Positions 15,829 through 24,142 of a stretch of 64,000 nucleotides of DNA are shown here, piece by piece. The notes under the pieces were generated by a model. The model was given only the letters and a program-made list of their open reading frames with translations. It did no database searches and was not told the origin of the DNA. How positions within the stretch are numbered: the stretch's first letter is position 1; every line of letters starts with the position of its first letter. Made by a program: the position numbers and the translations under genes. This DNA comes from a bacterium. GTDB lineage: Bacteria; Verrucomicrobiota; Verrucomicrobiia; Verrucomicrobiales; Akkermansiaceae. The stretch spans positions 145,462 to 209,461 of the forward strand of contig JAAEZT010000001.1 of assembly GCA_018222765.1 (NCBI GenBank). The letters run 5' to 3'.

Positions 15829-17910
15829 ATGAAGCGGATGATCATCGGAAGCGTCCTGACCTTCCTCTGCACTCTGGCAATTGCCCAGGACACCGAAACC
15901 GAAAATAAAGAGGCCAAGAAGTCCGCCTCCGGAGCCTCCATCTTCACCGATGGCAATGCTCGCACGATGAGCCTCTCCATTCCCGCGCCCCGGGGGCTGG
16001 TCCTCGACCGCGAAGGCCGCCCGCTCGCCCAAACCAAAATGGCCTACCACCTCGCGCTCGATTTCACCCGCTTCACCGAACTCGACTCACCCGAAAAGGC
16101 CATCGTGTGGGCTCAGGCCAAAATCGCCGAGTCGAACGCTCTCACCGGAAATGAAGTCACCTTTTCCGACGAGAAGCTCAATGCTTACTATCGCCATCGT
16201 CGCTGGATTCCTCGTATCGTCTCACAGGTCTTCGATGGCAAAAAAGCACAGTCTCTCGAAGAAAAACTCCCCGACGGGTTGGTCATCCTCCCCGTCTACA
16301 TGCGGCATTATCCCGAGAAATCTCTCGCCGCCCACCTGGTGGGATACGTTGGCACCAAAACCCGCCTGCCCGATGGACCGATTAACGATGGCGACCCCCT
16401 CTTCGAGTCGGTCCAAGGAAAATCGGGTTTCGAAAAAGTTTACGACAAAGCACTCCGCGGCATTCCGGGCCGCAAAAAACTCATCTTCGATACCGAGGGC
16501 AACAAAGTCCTCGAAGAGATCTCTAAAAAACCTCGCCCCGGAGGAAACGTCGTCACCACTCTCGACCTCGACTGGCAACGTCATGCCGAGAGCGTCCTCC
16601 GTTCCGGTTGCAAACGCGGCGCCATGGTCGTCATCGACGTTATCACCGGTGAAGTCCTTGTCATGGCTTCACGCCCCAGCTTCGACCTCAACGAATTCAT
16701 CCCCTACATCACCACCAAGCGCTACGAAGAACTGAAAAAAGACCCCGCCGCGCCACTCTACGCACGATCCTACCAATCGCAGTATCCACCGGCCTCCACC
16801 TTCAAACCCATCGTCGGGCTCGCCGCCATTACCACCGGTGCGATCAAGCCGTGGACTCTCATCAATTGCCCCTACTTTATTGAAATTGGTGGTCAAAAAT
16901 TCCGAAACCACTCCGAAGGCCATCAAGGCGAAATCCCCGTTCAACGCGCCCTCGCCAAATCCGTCAACCCCTGGTTCTACCAGGTCGGTATTATGACCGG
17001 CCCACAAACCTTCCTCAATTCCGCGCGCAAACTCGGCTACGGGTCACGCACTGGTCTACCGCTTGTCGGTGAGACTCCCGGCAATGTTCCCACTCCGGAA
17101 TACATCGAAAAACGCATGGGACGCCCAACCACGGACGGCGACGCCGCCAATCTTTCAATTGGTCAGGGCCTCCTCCTCGCCTCACCTCTCCAGGTTGCCC
17201 AATCAATGGCCGGCATTGCCAATGGAGTAGCCCTGATGGAACTCCGGCTCACGAAGCAAATCCAAGACTTCCACGGACGTGTTCTCGAAGCGCCTCTTCC
17301 CAAAAAACGCTTCGACCTCGATCTAGACCCTGAAGCCGTCGAAGTCGTGCATCAGGGAATGGAAGACGTCGTTCATGCGCCCTACGGAACCGGTCGTAAC
17401 GCCGCCCTCAGCTTCACTATCATGTGCGGCAAAACAGGCACCGCCCAGTGGGGACCAAAATCCAAAAAACAGGGCCTCGCTTGGTTCTCCGGATTTTTCC
17501 CACGGGACAATCCCCGCTACGCCTTCGCCGTGGTCTACGAGGGACTTCCACACGAGAAAGTGAGTGGTGGACGCAAAGCCGCTCCCATGGTCAAAAAATT
17601 CTTCAATGAATTCAAAGACGAGATCAAGGAACAGATCATCGCTCCCGCTCGCGCTGCTGTCATCGACGAGGGAACAAATCAACCCATCACTCCCCTACCC
17701 TATCCCAACTCAAACGAAAGCGATTTCCCGGCAATCCCCAGGGCACAAATTATCAACGAAGACGAAGACATCCCTGTCGCTGAAGTGATCACGGAAGACG
17801 ATCTCACGCCCGAAGCTCCGTCAGATTCACCACCTGCAAGAAAACTCCCTGAAACCGGTCCCCCCGCCCCACCAGTAAAGATCCCCGAGGCGCTTCCCGT
17901 GAACGAATAA
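15829..17910 (+). CDS. Class B penicillin-binding protein (peptidoglycan transpeptidase)
   Basis: A 693-residue D,D-transpeptidase of PBP2/PBP3 type that cross-links peptidoglycan in the periplasm. All three active-site motifs are present: STFK at Ser323, SVN at 378-380 and KTG at 535-537. The N-terminal dimer domain starts with PRGLVLDREGRPLA. The N-terminus (MKRMIIGSVLTFLCTLAIAQ) looks like a signal peptide with an AxA-type cleavage site rather than a plain anchor. The C-terminal 58 residues lie beyond the catalytic domain and contain RAQIINEDEDIP, VAEVITEDDLTP and a final IPEALPVNE, closely resembling the OmpA-like protein at 6740-7942. The start is the ATG at 15829; a GTG at 15787 would hide the signal peptide. 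Confidence 0.93.
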   Translation: MKRMIIGSVLTFLCTLAIAQDTETENKEAKKSASGASIFTDGNARTMSLSIPAPRGLVLDREGRPLAQTKMAYHLALDFTRFTELDSPEKAIVWAQAKIAESNALTGNEVTFSDEKLNAYYRHRRWIPRIVSQVFDGKKAQSLEEKLPDGLVILPVYMRHYPEKSLAAHLVGYVGTKTRLPDGPINDGDPLFESVQGKSGFEKVYDKALRGIPGRKKLIFDTEGNKVLEEISKKPRPGGNVVTTLDLDWQRHAESVLRSGCKRGAMVVIDVITGEVLVMASRPSFDLNEFIPYITTKRYEELKKDPAAPLYARSYQSQYPPASTFKPIVGLAAITTGAIKPWTLINCPYFIEIGGQKFRNHSEGHQGEIPVQRALAKSVNPWFYQVGIMTGPQTFLNSARKLGYGSRTGLPLVGETPGNVPTPEYIEKRMGRPTTDGDAANLSIGQGLLLASPLQVAQSMAGIANGVALMELRLTKQIQDFHGRVLEAPLPKKRFDLDLDPEAVEVVHQGMEDVVHAPYGTGRNAALSFTIMCGKTGTAQWGPKSKKQGLAWFSGFFPRDNPRYAFAVVYEGLPHEKVSGGRKAAPMVKKFFNEFKDEIKEQIIAPARAAVIDEGTNQPITPLPYPNSNESDFPAIPRAQIINEDEDIPVAEVITEDDLTPEAPSDSPPARKLPETGPPAPPVKIPEALPVNE

Positions 17911-17950
17911 TCACCCTTTCAGCCTCTCTTCGGGAATTCTCCCTTTACGC

Positions 17951-17985
17951 GCGGCACGCAACCGTTCAGGAACTTCCCGTGCCGC
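17951..17985 (+). other. Stem-loop between PBP and DUF6941 genes
   Basis: GCGGCACG (17951-17958) pairs perfectly with CGTGCCGC (17978-17985) across a 19-base loop. There is no T tract, so it is not a standard terminator. It could stabilise the PBP mRNA end or act in the leader of the next gene. Confidence 0.4.
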
Positions 17986-18012
17986 AACGGCCCACATTTA
18001 TCAATTTATCTT

Positions 18013-18441
18013 ATGGACTTACAAATTGCATCACTTTGCGACTTCGCTGCCGAATATCAGGGAAAAATGGTTGTCTCCGGGACATTTGACGCCCTCGCAG
18101 CCAAGGCCACTCCCATCGTGCACCCACAGTGTTCGCTCGCCATGCGCTTCTGCTTCACCCCTGAAGATGTCGGCGACCATGAACTCACTATTACAATAAT
18201 CGACGAAGATGGAAATGCCATCAACGACAAAATGCCCATTAAGGGAGCCATGCCCGTTCAGGTTCCCGACAATGTTGCCTTTGTCAGCCGCCACCTCATC
18301 GTGGGATTTCAGGGACTTCAGTTCCCCCAGCCCGGAGTTTACTCGGTAGACATTCTTGTCGACGGGGAACTCATCCAGCGCCTTCCCCTTCGCATTATCA
18401 AGGTAGACGAACAACAGCAAGGCGGACAGCAGCCTGCGTAA
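18013..18441 (+). CDS. DUF6941-like small protein
   Basis: A 142-residue soluble protein with no signal peptide. The opening (MDLQIASLCDFAAEYQGKM, then VSGTFDAL) and the later pattern of beta-strand segments with GFQGLQFPQPGVYSVDILVD match what I recall of the DUF6941 family, whose function is unknown. The C-terminus is Gln/Gly-rich. It sits 12 bp before an SDR gene and may be the first gene of an operon with that SDR, fabG, sixA and possibly proS. No catalytic residues can be proposed. Confidence 0.6.
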   Translation: MDLQIASLCDFAAEYQGKMVVSGTFDALAAKATPIVHPQCSLAMRFCFTPEDVGDHELTITIIDEDGNAINDKMPIKGAMPVQVPDNVAFVSRHLIVGFQGLQFPQPGVYSVDILVDGELIQRLPLRIIKVDEQQQGGQQPA

Positions 18442-18453
18442 CAAACATCACTT

Positions 18454-19263
18454 GTGAACCCTCGATCCAGTTCCACTTTTCGCTGCGTCCTCATCACTGG
18501 GGCCAGTTCTGGATTGGGGCTGGAATTTTCCCGCCAACTCGCTCCGCACGTCCAGACCCTCATTCTCGTCGCCCGACGCGAAAAAGTTCTTGAGGGAATC
18601 GCGGAGGAATTGGTCGCGGCCCACCCCGACCTCAAGGTCAAGGTCCTCGTCAGTGATCTCACCGATCCCGAGGCGCGCATCCACCTCATCAACGCGCTCT
18701 CCGAAGATGATCTCTATCCCGATTGCCTCATCAACAACGCCGGCATGGGCGATTACGGCGAATTTCGTACTTCCGACTGGTCCAAGACCGAGCAGATGAT
18801 CCGCCTCAACATCGAGGCCCTCACCCACCTCTCCCACGCCCTCCTTCCCGGTCTTATCGCCCAGCGTGGTGCCATTCTCAATCTCAGCTCACTGGCGGGC
18901 GACCTCCCCATTCCAGACTTCGCGGTCTACGCCGCGACCAAAGCCTACGTGTCCAGTTTCAGCGAAGCCCTCCGACTGGAACTCCGCTCACAGGGCGTGC
19001 GCGTCCTCGCCGTCTGTCCGGGTCCCATCAAAACCGGCTTCGGTGACACCGCCCGACGCGACAGCACCACCAAACTCCCCGTTCAGGAAACCTTCTACGT
19101 CCCCGCCCATCATGTCGTGCGCGATTCCCTCCAATCTCTCATCAACGACCGTCCCCGCGTCTACCCCGGCCTTAAGGTCGCCGCCGTCGCCGGACTCATC
19201 AGCCTCCTTCCCCTCGCCGTTGTTCGTCTCGTGATGAGCCAGCGCCCTCGCAAAAGCGAATAA
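18454..19263 (+). CDS. Short-chain dehydrogenase/reductase (SDR)
   Basis: A 269-residue classical SDR. The cofactor loop is TGASSGLGLE, the NNAG structural motif is INNAGMGDYG, and the catalytic residues are Ser (LNLSSLAGDLP) and YxxxK (YAATK). The last 30 residues are hydrophobic then basic (LISLLPLAVVRLV, RPRK), suggesting membrane association, as in the DltE/YqjQ-like SDR group. Such enzymes reduce or oxidise ketones or alcohols with NADP(H); the substrate is unknown. The start is GTG at 18454. It lies between a DUF6941-like gene and fabG, all on one strand with short gaps. Confidence 0.88.
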   Translation: MNPRSSSTFRCVLITGASSGLGLEFSRQLAPHVQTLILVARREKVLEGIAEELVAAHPDLKVKVLVSDLTDPEARIHLINALSEDDLYPDCLINNAGMGDYGEFRTSDWSKTEQMIRLNIEALTHLSHALLPGLIAQRGAILNLSSLAGDLPIPDFAVYAATKAYVSSFSEALRLELRSQGVRVLAVCPGPIKTGFGDTARRDSTTKLPVQETFYVPAHHVVRDSLQSLINDRPRVYPGLKVAAVAGLISLLPLAVVRLVMSQRPRKSE

Positions 19264-19301
19264 TCCATCACTCAATAACTTTTAACCCAACAAACCAAGT
19301 A

Positions 19302-20048
19302 ATGTCTCAATTCTCAGGAAAACGTGTTGTCATCACCGGAGCCGGACGCGGCATCGGCAAAGCCATCGCCCACGCCTTCGCTCGCGAAGGAGCAAAAGTC
19401 GCGATCATCAGCAGAAACGAAACCAGCTGTGGCGCGGCGGCCAAGGCCATCAACGCCGAGTTCCCCGACAGTGCCCGCTTCTATGGTCTCGACGTCGCTG
19501 ACTACGATGCCGTTCAGGAAACCGGAAAGCAAATCATCGAAGATCTCGGCGGCATTGATGTCCTCGTCAACAACGCCGGCGTTACGCGCGACGGGCTTCT
19601 CATGCGCATGAAAAGCGAGGACTGGGACACCGTTCTCGATACCAACCTCAAGGGCGCCTTCAACCTCGTCAAAGCCCTTCAGCGTTCGCTAATGAAAGGC
19701 ACCGACCCACGCATCATCAACATCAGCTCCGTCATTGGACTCATTGGAAATGCCGGTCAAGCCAACTACGCCGCCTCCAAGGCCGGCCTCATCGGCTTCA
19801 CAAAATCCATCGCCCGCGAACTCGCCGGACGCAAAGTCACCTGCAACGCCATCGCCCCAGGATTTATCACCACCGACATGACCGACGAGCTCTCTGACGA
19901 CCTCAAGGCCGGCATCGTGGCCAAAGTCCCTCTCGCCGATTTCGGTCAGGTCGATGACATCGCCAATACCGTCCTCTTCCTCGCCAGCCCGGCCGCCCGT
20001 TACATCACAGGCCAGGTCCTCGCAGTCGATGGCGGCATGACGATGTAA
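19302..20048 (+). CDS. fabG: 3-oxoacyl-ACP reductase
   Basis: A 248-residue SDR that reduces 3-oxoacyl-ACP with NADPH in the fatty-acid elongation cycle. The cofactor loop is TGAGRGIGKA, NNAG appears in VLVNNAGVTRDGLLMRM, and the catalytic Ser and YxxxK lie in NISSVIGLIGNAGQANYAAS followed by KAGL. The C-terminus TGQVLAVDGGMTM is the usual FabG ending. Length is exactly that of the family. No acpP or fabD lies beside it; instead it is flanked by an SDR and sixA, the latter 1 bp downstream, so the two are surely co-transcribed. Confidence 0.92.
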   Translation: MSQFSGKRVVITGAGRGIGKAIAHAFAREGAKVAIISRNETSCGAAAKAINAEFPDSARFYGLDVADYDAVQETGKQIIEDLGGIDVLVNNAGVTRDGLLMRMKSEDWDTVLDTNLKGAFNLVKALQRSLMKGTDPRIINISSVIGLIGNAGQANYAASKAGLIGFTKSIARELAGRKVTCNAIAPGFITTDMTDELSDDLKAGIVAKVPLADFGQVDDIANTVLFLASPAARYITGQVLAVDGGMTM

Positions 20049-20049
20049 C

Positions 20050-20523
20050 ATGACTCTTTATCTTATCAGGCACGCCACCGCCGCCGCCCACGGGCTTTCC
20101 GGAGGCGACTTTGTTCGTTCTCTGGTGCCCAAGGGAATCAAGCAAGCCCACAGAGTTGGAACCTTCCTTCGCGAAAGCGACCTCATCCCCGACCTCGTCT
20201 TCACCAGCCCCGTCCTGCGCGCCAAGGAAACCGCGGAGATCCTCGCGGGGGAAGGATGCCCCTCTCCCATTGTCCAGTCCTGGCTCTCCTGCGGCATGCG
20301 GCCCGAAATCGCCCTTCAGGAACTCTCCGCCTACCGCGAGCTTGACGCCGTCGCCATCGTGGGACACGAACCCGACTTCTCAACCTTCATCGAATACCTT
20401 CTCGGCGCCACCCTCTGCACCATCCGAGTCAAGAAAGCTTCCGTCATCTCTCTTGAGATCGACCCACCCCGGCAAGCAGGCTCGCTCAACTTCAGCATCC
20501 CCTGCAAATACCTTCCGGAGTAG
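20050..20523 (+). CDS. sixA: SixA-type phosphohistidine phosphatase
   Basis: A 157-residue histidine-phosphatase-superfamily protein. The RHAT motif near the N-terminus carries the nucleophilic histidine, the TSPVLRAKETAEIL segment supplies a conserved arginine, and VGHEPDFS holds the second catalytic histidine. SixA proteins dephosphorylate histidine on HPt domains or PTS proteins such as NPr. The length fits the small SixA branch. It starts 1 bp after fabG stops. The partner is not visible here. Confidence 0.88.
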   Translation: MTLYLIRHATAAAHGLSGGDFVRSLVPKGIKQAHRVGTFLRESDLIPDLVFTSPVLRAKETAEILAGEGCPSPIVQSWLSCGMRPEIALQELSAYRELDAVAIVGHEPDFSTFIEYLLGATLCTIRVKKASVISLEIDPPRQAGSLNFSIPCKYLPE

Positions 20524-20598
20524 GACATCGACTTTCCATAAATCCTCTCCCGATTTCGCTTTGCCTTACTGCCTCTTTGCCTGATGGTTCGCCTCGTT

Positions 20599-22113
20599 AT
20601 GGCGAAGCCAAAATCTGCAATCACTCCTACCCGCTCTGAGAATTTTCCCGAATGGTATCAACAAGTCGTCCGCGCTGCTGATCTTGCCGAGAATTCCGAA
20701 ACCCGTGGCTGCATGGTGATCAAACCGTGGGGGTTTGCCATTTGGGAAGCGATTCAACGTGACCTCGATGACCGCTTCAAGGCCACCGGGCACCAAAACG
20801 CCTATTTCCCTCTCCTCATCCCCCTTTCCTACCTCGAAAAAGAGGCCGAACACGCTGAAGGTTTCGCCACCGAATGTGCCGTGGTCACCCATCACCGTCT
20901 CGAAGCGGAGAAAGACGAAAACGGCAAGACCCGCATGATTCCCTCCGGGAAACTCAACGAGCCTTATGTCATTCGCCCTACCTCCGAAACCATCATCGGC
21001 AACGCCTTCTCCCGTTGGGTCGAATCCTACCGCGACCTCCCCCTCCTCATCAATCAGTGGGCCAATGTCATGCGCTGGGAAATGCGTCCCCGCCTTTTCC
21101 TTCGCACTGCGGAATTCCTCTGGCAGGAAGGCCATACCGCGCACGAAACCAAAGAGGAAGCCCTTGAAGAAACGCACATGATTCACCAGCTCTATGCCGA
21201 TGCCCTGCGCGACCTCCTCGCGATCCCCGTCGTGATGGGAGAGAAAACGGAAGCCGAACGATTTCCCGGTGCGGATGCCACATTGACTGTCGAAGCCATG
21301 GTCCAGGACCGCAAGGCCATTCAAGCCGGTACTTCACACTACCTCGGCCAAAATTTCGCCAAAGCACAGGAAATTACCTTCGTCGACCGAGACAATAAGG
21401 AGCAACACGTTCATACCACTTCGTGGGGTGTATCGACCCGCCTTGTGGGAACCTTAATCATGGCTCACTCGGACGATGACGGGCTGGTCCTCCCTCCCCG
21501 TGTCGCGCCCCAACAAATCGTTATCGTTCCCGTCACTCCCAAGGAAGACACCCGCGACGCCGTCATTGATGCCTGCCAGGCTCTCGCCACCTGTCTTCGC
21601 GAACAAACTTATGGCGGCGAACCGCTCCGCGTCCACGTCGACAACCGCGACCTTGGTGGCGGAGTTAAGAAATGGGAATGGGTTAAAAAAGGCGTCCCTC
21701 TGCGTGTCGAAATTGGACCCCGCGACCTTGAGGAACGCAAAGTTTGCCTCCAACGTCGCGATCAGCCGGCCAACGAAAAAAGTTTCATCGAAAAAGAAGA
21801 ATTCCTCCGTGAGGTCGTTGAAACCCTGGACAATGTCCACCAATCACTTCTTCAGCGCGCTCTCGATTTCCGCGAAGAAAACATCACCGAATGCTCTGAT
21901 CTCGAGACCTTCGAAAAATTCTGGGAGGAGGAAAACCCTGGTTGGCTCGTCACGCCCTGGGCCGGAAGCCGCGAGCAAGAGGAGGAGCTTTCCAAAAAGC
22001 ATAAGATCACCATCCGCTGCCTCCCTCTCGATAAACAAGCCGGTCCCGAAGCCGATTGCATCCTCACAGGCTCCGCCACCTCATCGCGCGCAATCTGGGG
22101 CCGAAGTTACTAA
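20599..22113 (+). CDS. proS: Proline--tRNA ligase, archaeal/eukaryotic-type
   Basis: A 504-residue class II aminoacyl-tRNA synthetase (type 3 ProRS, no editing insert). Motif 2 is in NVMRWEMRPRLFLRTAEFLW with QEGHTAH, and motif 3 in GTLIMAHSDDDGLVLPPRVA. The anticodon-binding domain follows, then the C-terminal domain that ends in the conserved Arg-Ser-Tyr. Relatives bind zinc in this last domain with four cysteines; only two remain (IRCLPL and ADCILTG), so the site appears degenerate. The start is the ATG at 20599; an in-frame ATG at 20584 is also possible. It is convergent with bioD, with 3 bp between the stops. Confidence 0.94.
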   Translation: MAKPKSAITPTRSENFPEWYQQVVRAADLAENSETRGCMVIKPWGFAIWEAIQRDLDDRFKATGHQNAYFPLLIPLSYLEKEAEHAEGFATECAVVTHHRLEAEKDENGKTRMIPSGKLNEPYVIRPTSETIIGNAFSRWVESYRDLPLLINQWANVMRWEMRPRLFLRTAEFLWQEGHTAHETKEEALEETHMIHQLYADALRDLLAIPVVMGEKTEAERFPGADATLTVEAMVQDRKAIQAGTSHYLGQNFAKAQEITFVDRDNKEQHVHTTSWGVSTRLVGTLIMAHSDDDGLVLPPRVAPQQIVIVPVTPKEDTRDAVIDACQALATCLREQTYGGEPLRVHVDNRDLGGGVKKWEWVKKGVPLRVEIGPRDLEERKVCLQRRDQPANEKSFIEKEEFLREVVETLDNVHQSLLQRALDFREENITECSDLETFEKFWEEENPGWLVTPWAGSREQEEELSKKHKITIRCLPLDKQAGPEADCILTGSATSSRAIWGRSY

Positions 22114-22116
22114 AGT

Positions 22117-22749
22117 CTAGCGCCACTCAATTTCGGTGCCATCCGTCAAGACCTCACCAAGAATGGGGACAGACAATGATTCCTCGAGGATCAAGCGATT
22201 GGTCGTCGCCGCGATATCACGCTCCGCTTCAGGGTGATTGAGAATCACCCCTAGACACTTTACGCCTGCCTCCTCGATGGCCTTCACCGTCAAAATGGTG
22301 TGATTGATCGCACCCAACCAATTACCCACAACCACAATGACAGGCAGCTGAAGTTCCTTCGCCAAGTGGGGAATTCCAAAGTCCTCCCCTAGCGGCACTT
22401 CCCAACCACCGGCGCCTTCCACCAAGGTAAATTCCTGACCTTCTTGAACCGAGCGAATCTGTGAAACCATCTTACTCAACTCCAAGGACGAGCCCTCAAT
22501 CCGCCCTGCCACCAGGGGCGCCACGGGAGTTTGGAAATAGCTCGGATTGATCACCTCCAGATCCAACACACCACCTGAGGCCTCCCACAGTCGTTCGGCA
22601 TCTTCACGACTCCCGCTGCATACCGGTTTTAATCCCACCGCACCAATTCCCTTCTTGCGAAGTTCTTCGACGATGAGTGCCGAGACATAGGTCTTCCCAA
22701 TGCCGGTGTCTGTGCCCGTGACAAACACCCCTGATAATTCCTCAAACAC
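22117..22749 (-). CDS. bioD: Dethiobiotin synthetase
   Basis: A 210-residue enzyme that closes the ureido ring of dethiobiotin from diaminopelargonate, CO2 and ATP. The N-terminus has FVTGTDTGIGKTYVSALIVE, a P-loop with the BioD-specific GTDTGxGKT. LKPVCSGSREDA matches the substrate loop and VEGAGGWEVPL the second BioD signature. The start is GTG. It lies 20 bp downstream of cdaA on the same strand, so co-transcription is likely, although the functions are unrelated. No other bio gene is seen in the window. Confidence 0.94.
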   Translation of the reverse strand: MFEELSGVFVTGTDTGIGKTYVSALIVEELRKKGIGAVGLKPVCSGSREDAERLWEASGGVLDLEVINPSYFQTPVAPLVAGRIEGSSLELSKMVSQIRSVQEGQEFTLVEGAGGWEVPLGEDFGIPHLAKELQLPVIVVVGNWLGAINHTILTVKAIEEAGVKCLGVILNHPEAERDIAATTNRLILEESLSVPILGEVLTDGTEIEWR

Positions 22750-22769
22750 CTTTACCCTAGAGTTGGAGG

Positions 22770-23615
22770 TTAATCAGATACCAGATCGCGATCGCCAGAG
22801 CCAGAGTCGCCGTTTTCGACGTCCAGTTCCTCGCGAACCATTTCTTCAGATGATTGGCCATGGGATAAGAATATATCTTCGAGTTTTTTGCGGAAGTCCG
22901 CTTCGGAAAGATCACGTAACATCTTCCCATCTACAATAATTGAAATCGCTCCGGTCTCTTCACTCACTACAATAGCCACCGCATCAGTATCCTCACTGAC
23001 ACCAAATCCCGCCCGATGCCTGAGTCCGAGAGCGCGATCGGAGAGTTCTTTTTGACTTACTGGAAAGATACAACCAGCAGCCTCCACGCGCTCCTGCGAA
23101 AGAACCATACCACCATCATGAAGAGACGTTTTGGGATGGAAAATTGTCGTTACCAATTCCACCGATAGCTGGGCATCAATCGTGACCCCGGTGGACTCGT
23201 AGTTTTCCAAACTAATATTTCGCTCAATGGCAAACAAAGCACCAAAACGCTTGTTGGAAAGCTTCACCACCGCATCCGACAAAGCATCCAGAAACTCCTG
23301 CTGGTGACGAGTCGAGAAGGAAAAGAGATTAGTGCTCCCAAGTCGGGCCAAGGCATTTCGGAGCTCTGGCTGAAAAATGATCAAAAGGCCAAAAGCCAAA
23401 ATCGCGGCCGCACTTTTAATGATCCACTCGATCACTTTTAGCTCCAGCAATTGCGAAGCGAGGGTCAGCACGATCACCACCACGGCAAGGCCAATTAAAA
23501 TCCGGGCTCCCCTTGTCGAACGAAAAACACGAAAAATCTGGTAGATGAGCAACCAGAGAACTCCGATCTCGGTCGCAGCCCGCCAGTGTTCCTGAAATAA
23601 TTCGATCGCGCTCAC
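22770..23615 (-). CDS. cdaA: Diadenylate cyclase
   Basis: A 281-residue membrane enzyme that makes cyclic di-AMP from two ATP. Three N-terminal hydrophobic segments (about 15-90) are followed by a DisA_N catalytic domain (about 110-260). The RHR motif is LGLRHRAGFG. The other active-site motif reads LHDGGMVLS, so the usual DGA is DGG here. The length and layout match CdaA (DacA). c-di-AMP controls osmolyte transport and wall homeostasis. Neither CdaR nor GlmM, the usual neighbours in Firmicutes, is adjacent. The start is GTG at 23615. The C-terminus is acidic. Confidence 0.93.
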   Translation of the reverse strand: MSAIELFQEHWRAATEIGVLWLLIYQIFRVFRSTRGARILIGLAVVVIVLTLASQLLELKVIEWIIKSAAAILAFGLLIIFQPELRNALARLGSTNLFSFSTRHQQEFLDALSDAVVKLSNKRFGALFAIERNISLENYESTGVTIDAQLSVELVTTIFHPKTSLHDGGMVLSQERVEAAGCIFPVSQKELSDRALGLRHRAGFGVSEDTDAVAIVVSEETGAISIIVDGKMLRDLSEADFRKKLEDIFLSHGQSSEEMVREELDVENGDSGSGDRDLVSD

Positions 23616-23663
23616 TTGTTAGAGCGAGTGTATCGTTAAAAGCAAAAACAAGCAACCATGGCC

Positions 23664-24131
23664 TCACCCGCTGCTATTTTCGAACCGCTCCTCAAGGATT
23701 TTCCGCCGAAAGGCAAAAATCCTCTCCAGTTTCTTACGGACATACAAGGCATGAGCAATTTCACCCAGAAACGACAATCCCACCGAGTAATGCACAAGAT
23801 CGCGCATCAGAGTTCCACCATCCTTGGATTCAAAACAATGACGATGGTGCCAAAACCGATAGGGCCCCGAACGTTGTTCATCGATGAAACTCTCTCCTTC
23901 CTTCACTGATTTAATCTCTGTGACCCAGGGAATCCAAAAGCCGGGGAGAATCTTAACCTGATAGGTGATAATCTCACCCTCATACATTTCCTCCGAGGGC
24001 AGGGTCTCGATTTTAAATCCAAGATCAGGAGGAGTTATCGCATCGAGATTGCGCGGTGATGAGAAAAACTCCCACGCCTCCTCAATCGGAATCGGCAACC
24101 ATTGATCCTGCTCCAGTGAATGAACCTTCAT
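23664..24131 (-). CDS. SRPBCC-fold lipid/ligand-binding protein
   Basis: A 155-residue cytosolic protein. The opening QDQWLPIPIEEAWEFFSSP with NLDAITPP is the usual start of SRPBCC/polyketide-cyclase-like proteins with a helix-grip cavity, similar to the ligand-binding proteins often fused or next to NAD-epimerases (YfcH-like). The second half has SGPYRFWHHRHCFE and the long C-terminal helix ending in RRKILEERF. It binds a hydrophobic ligand of unknown identity. It starts 12 bp after the AsmA-like gene stops and probably shares its mRNA. Confidence 0.78.
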   Translation of the reverse strand: MKVHSLEQDQWLPIPIEEAWEFFSSPRNLDAITPPDLGFKIETLPSEEMYEGEIITYQVKILPGFWIPWVTEIKSVKEGESFIDEQRSGPYRFWHHRHCFESKDGGTLMRDLVHYSVGLSFLGEIAHALYVRKKLERIFAFRRKILEERFENSSG

Positions 24132-24142
24132 TATGGGGCATG

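Noticed and set aside
20566-21324. Minus-strand open frame of about 252 codons inside proS
   Set aside because: Antisense shadow of the synthetase with no recognisable domain.
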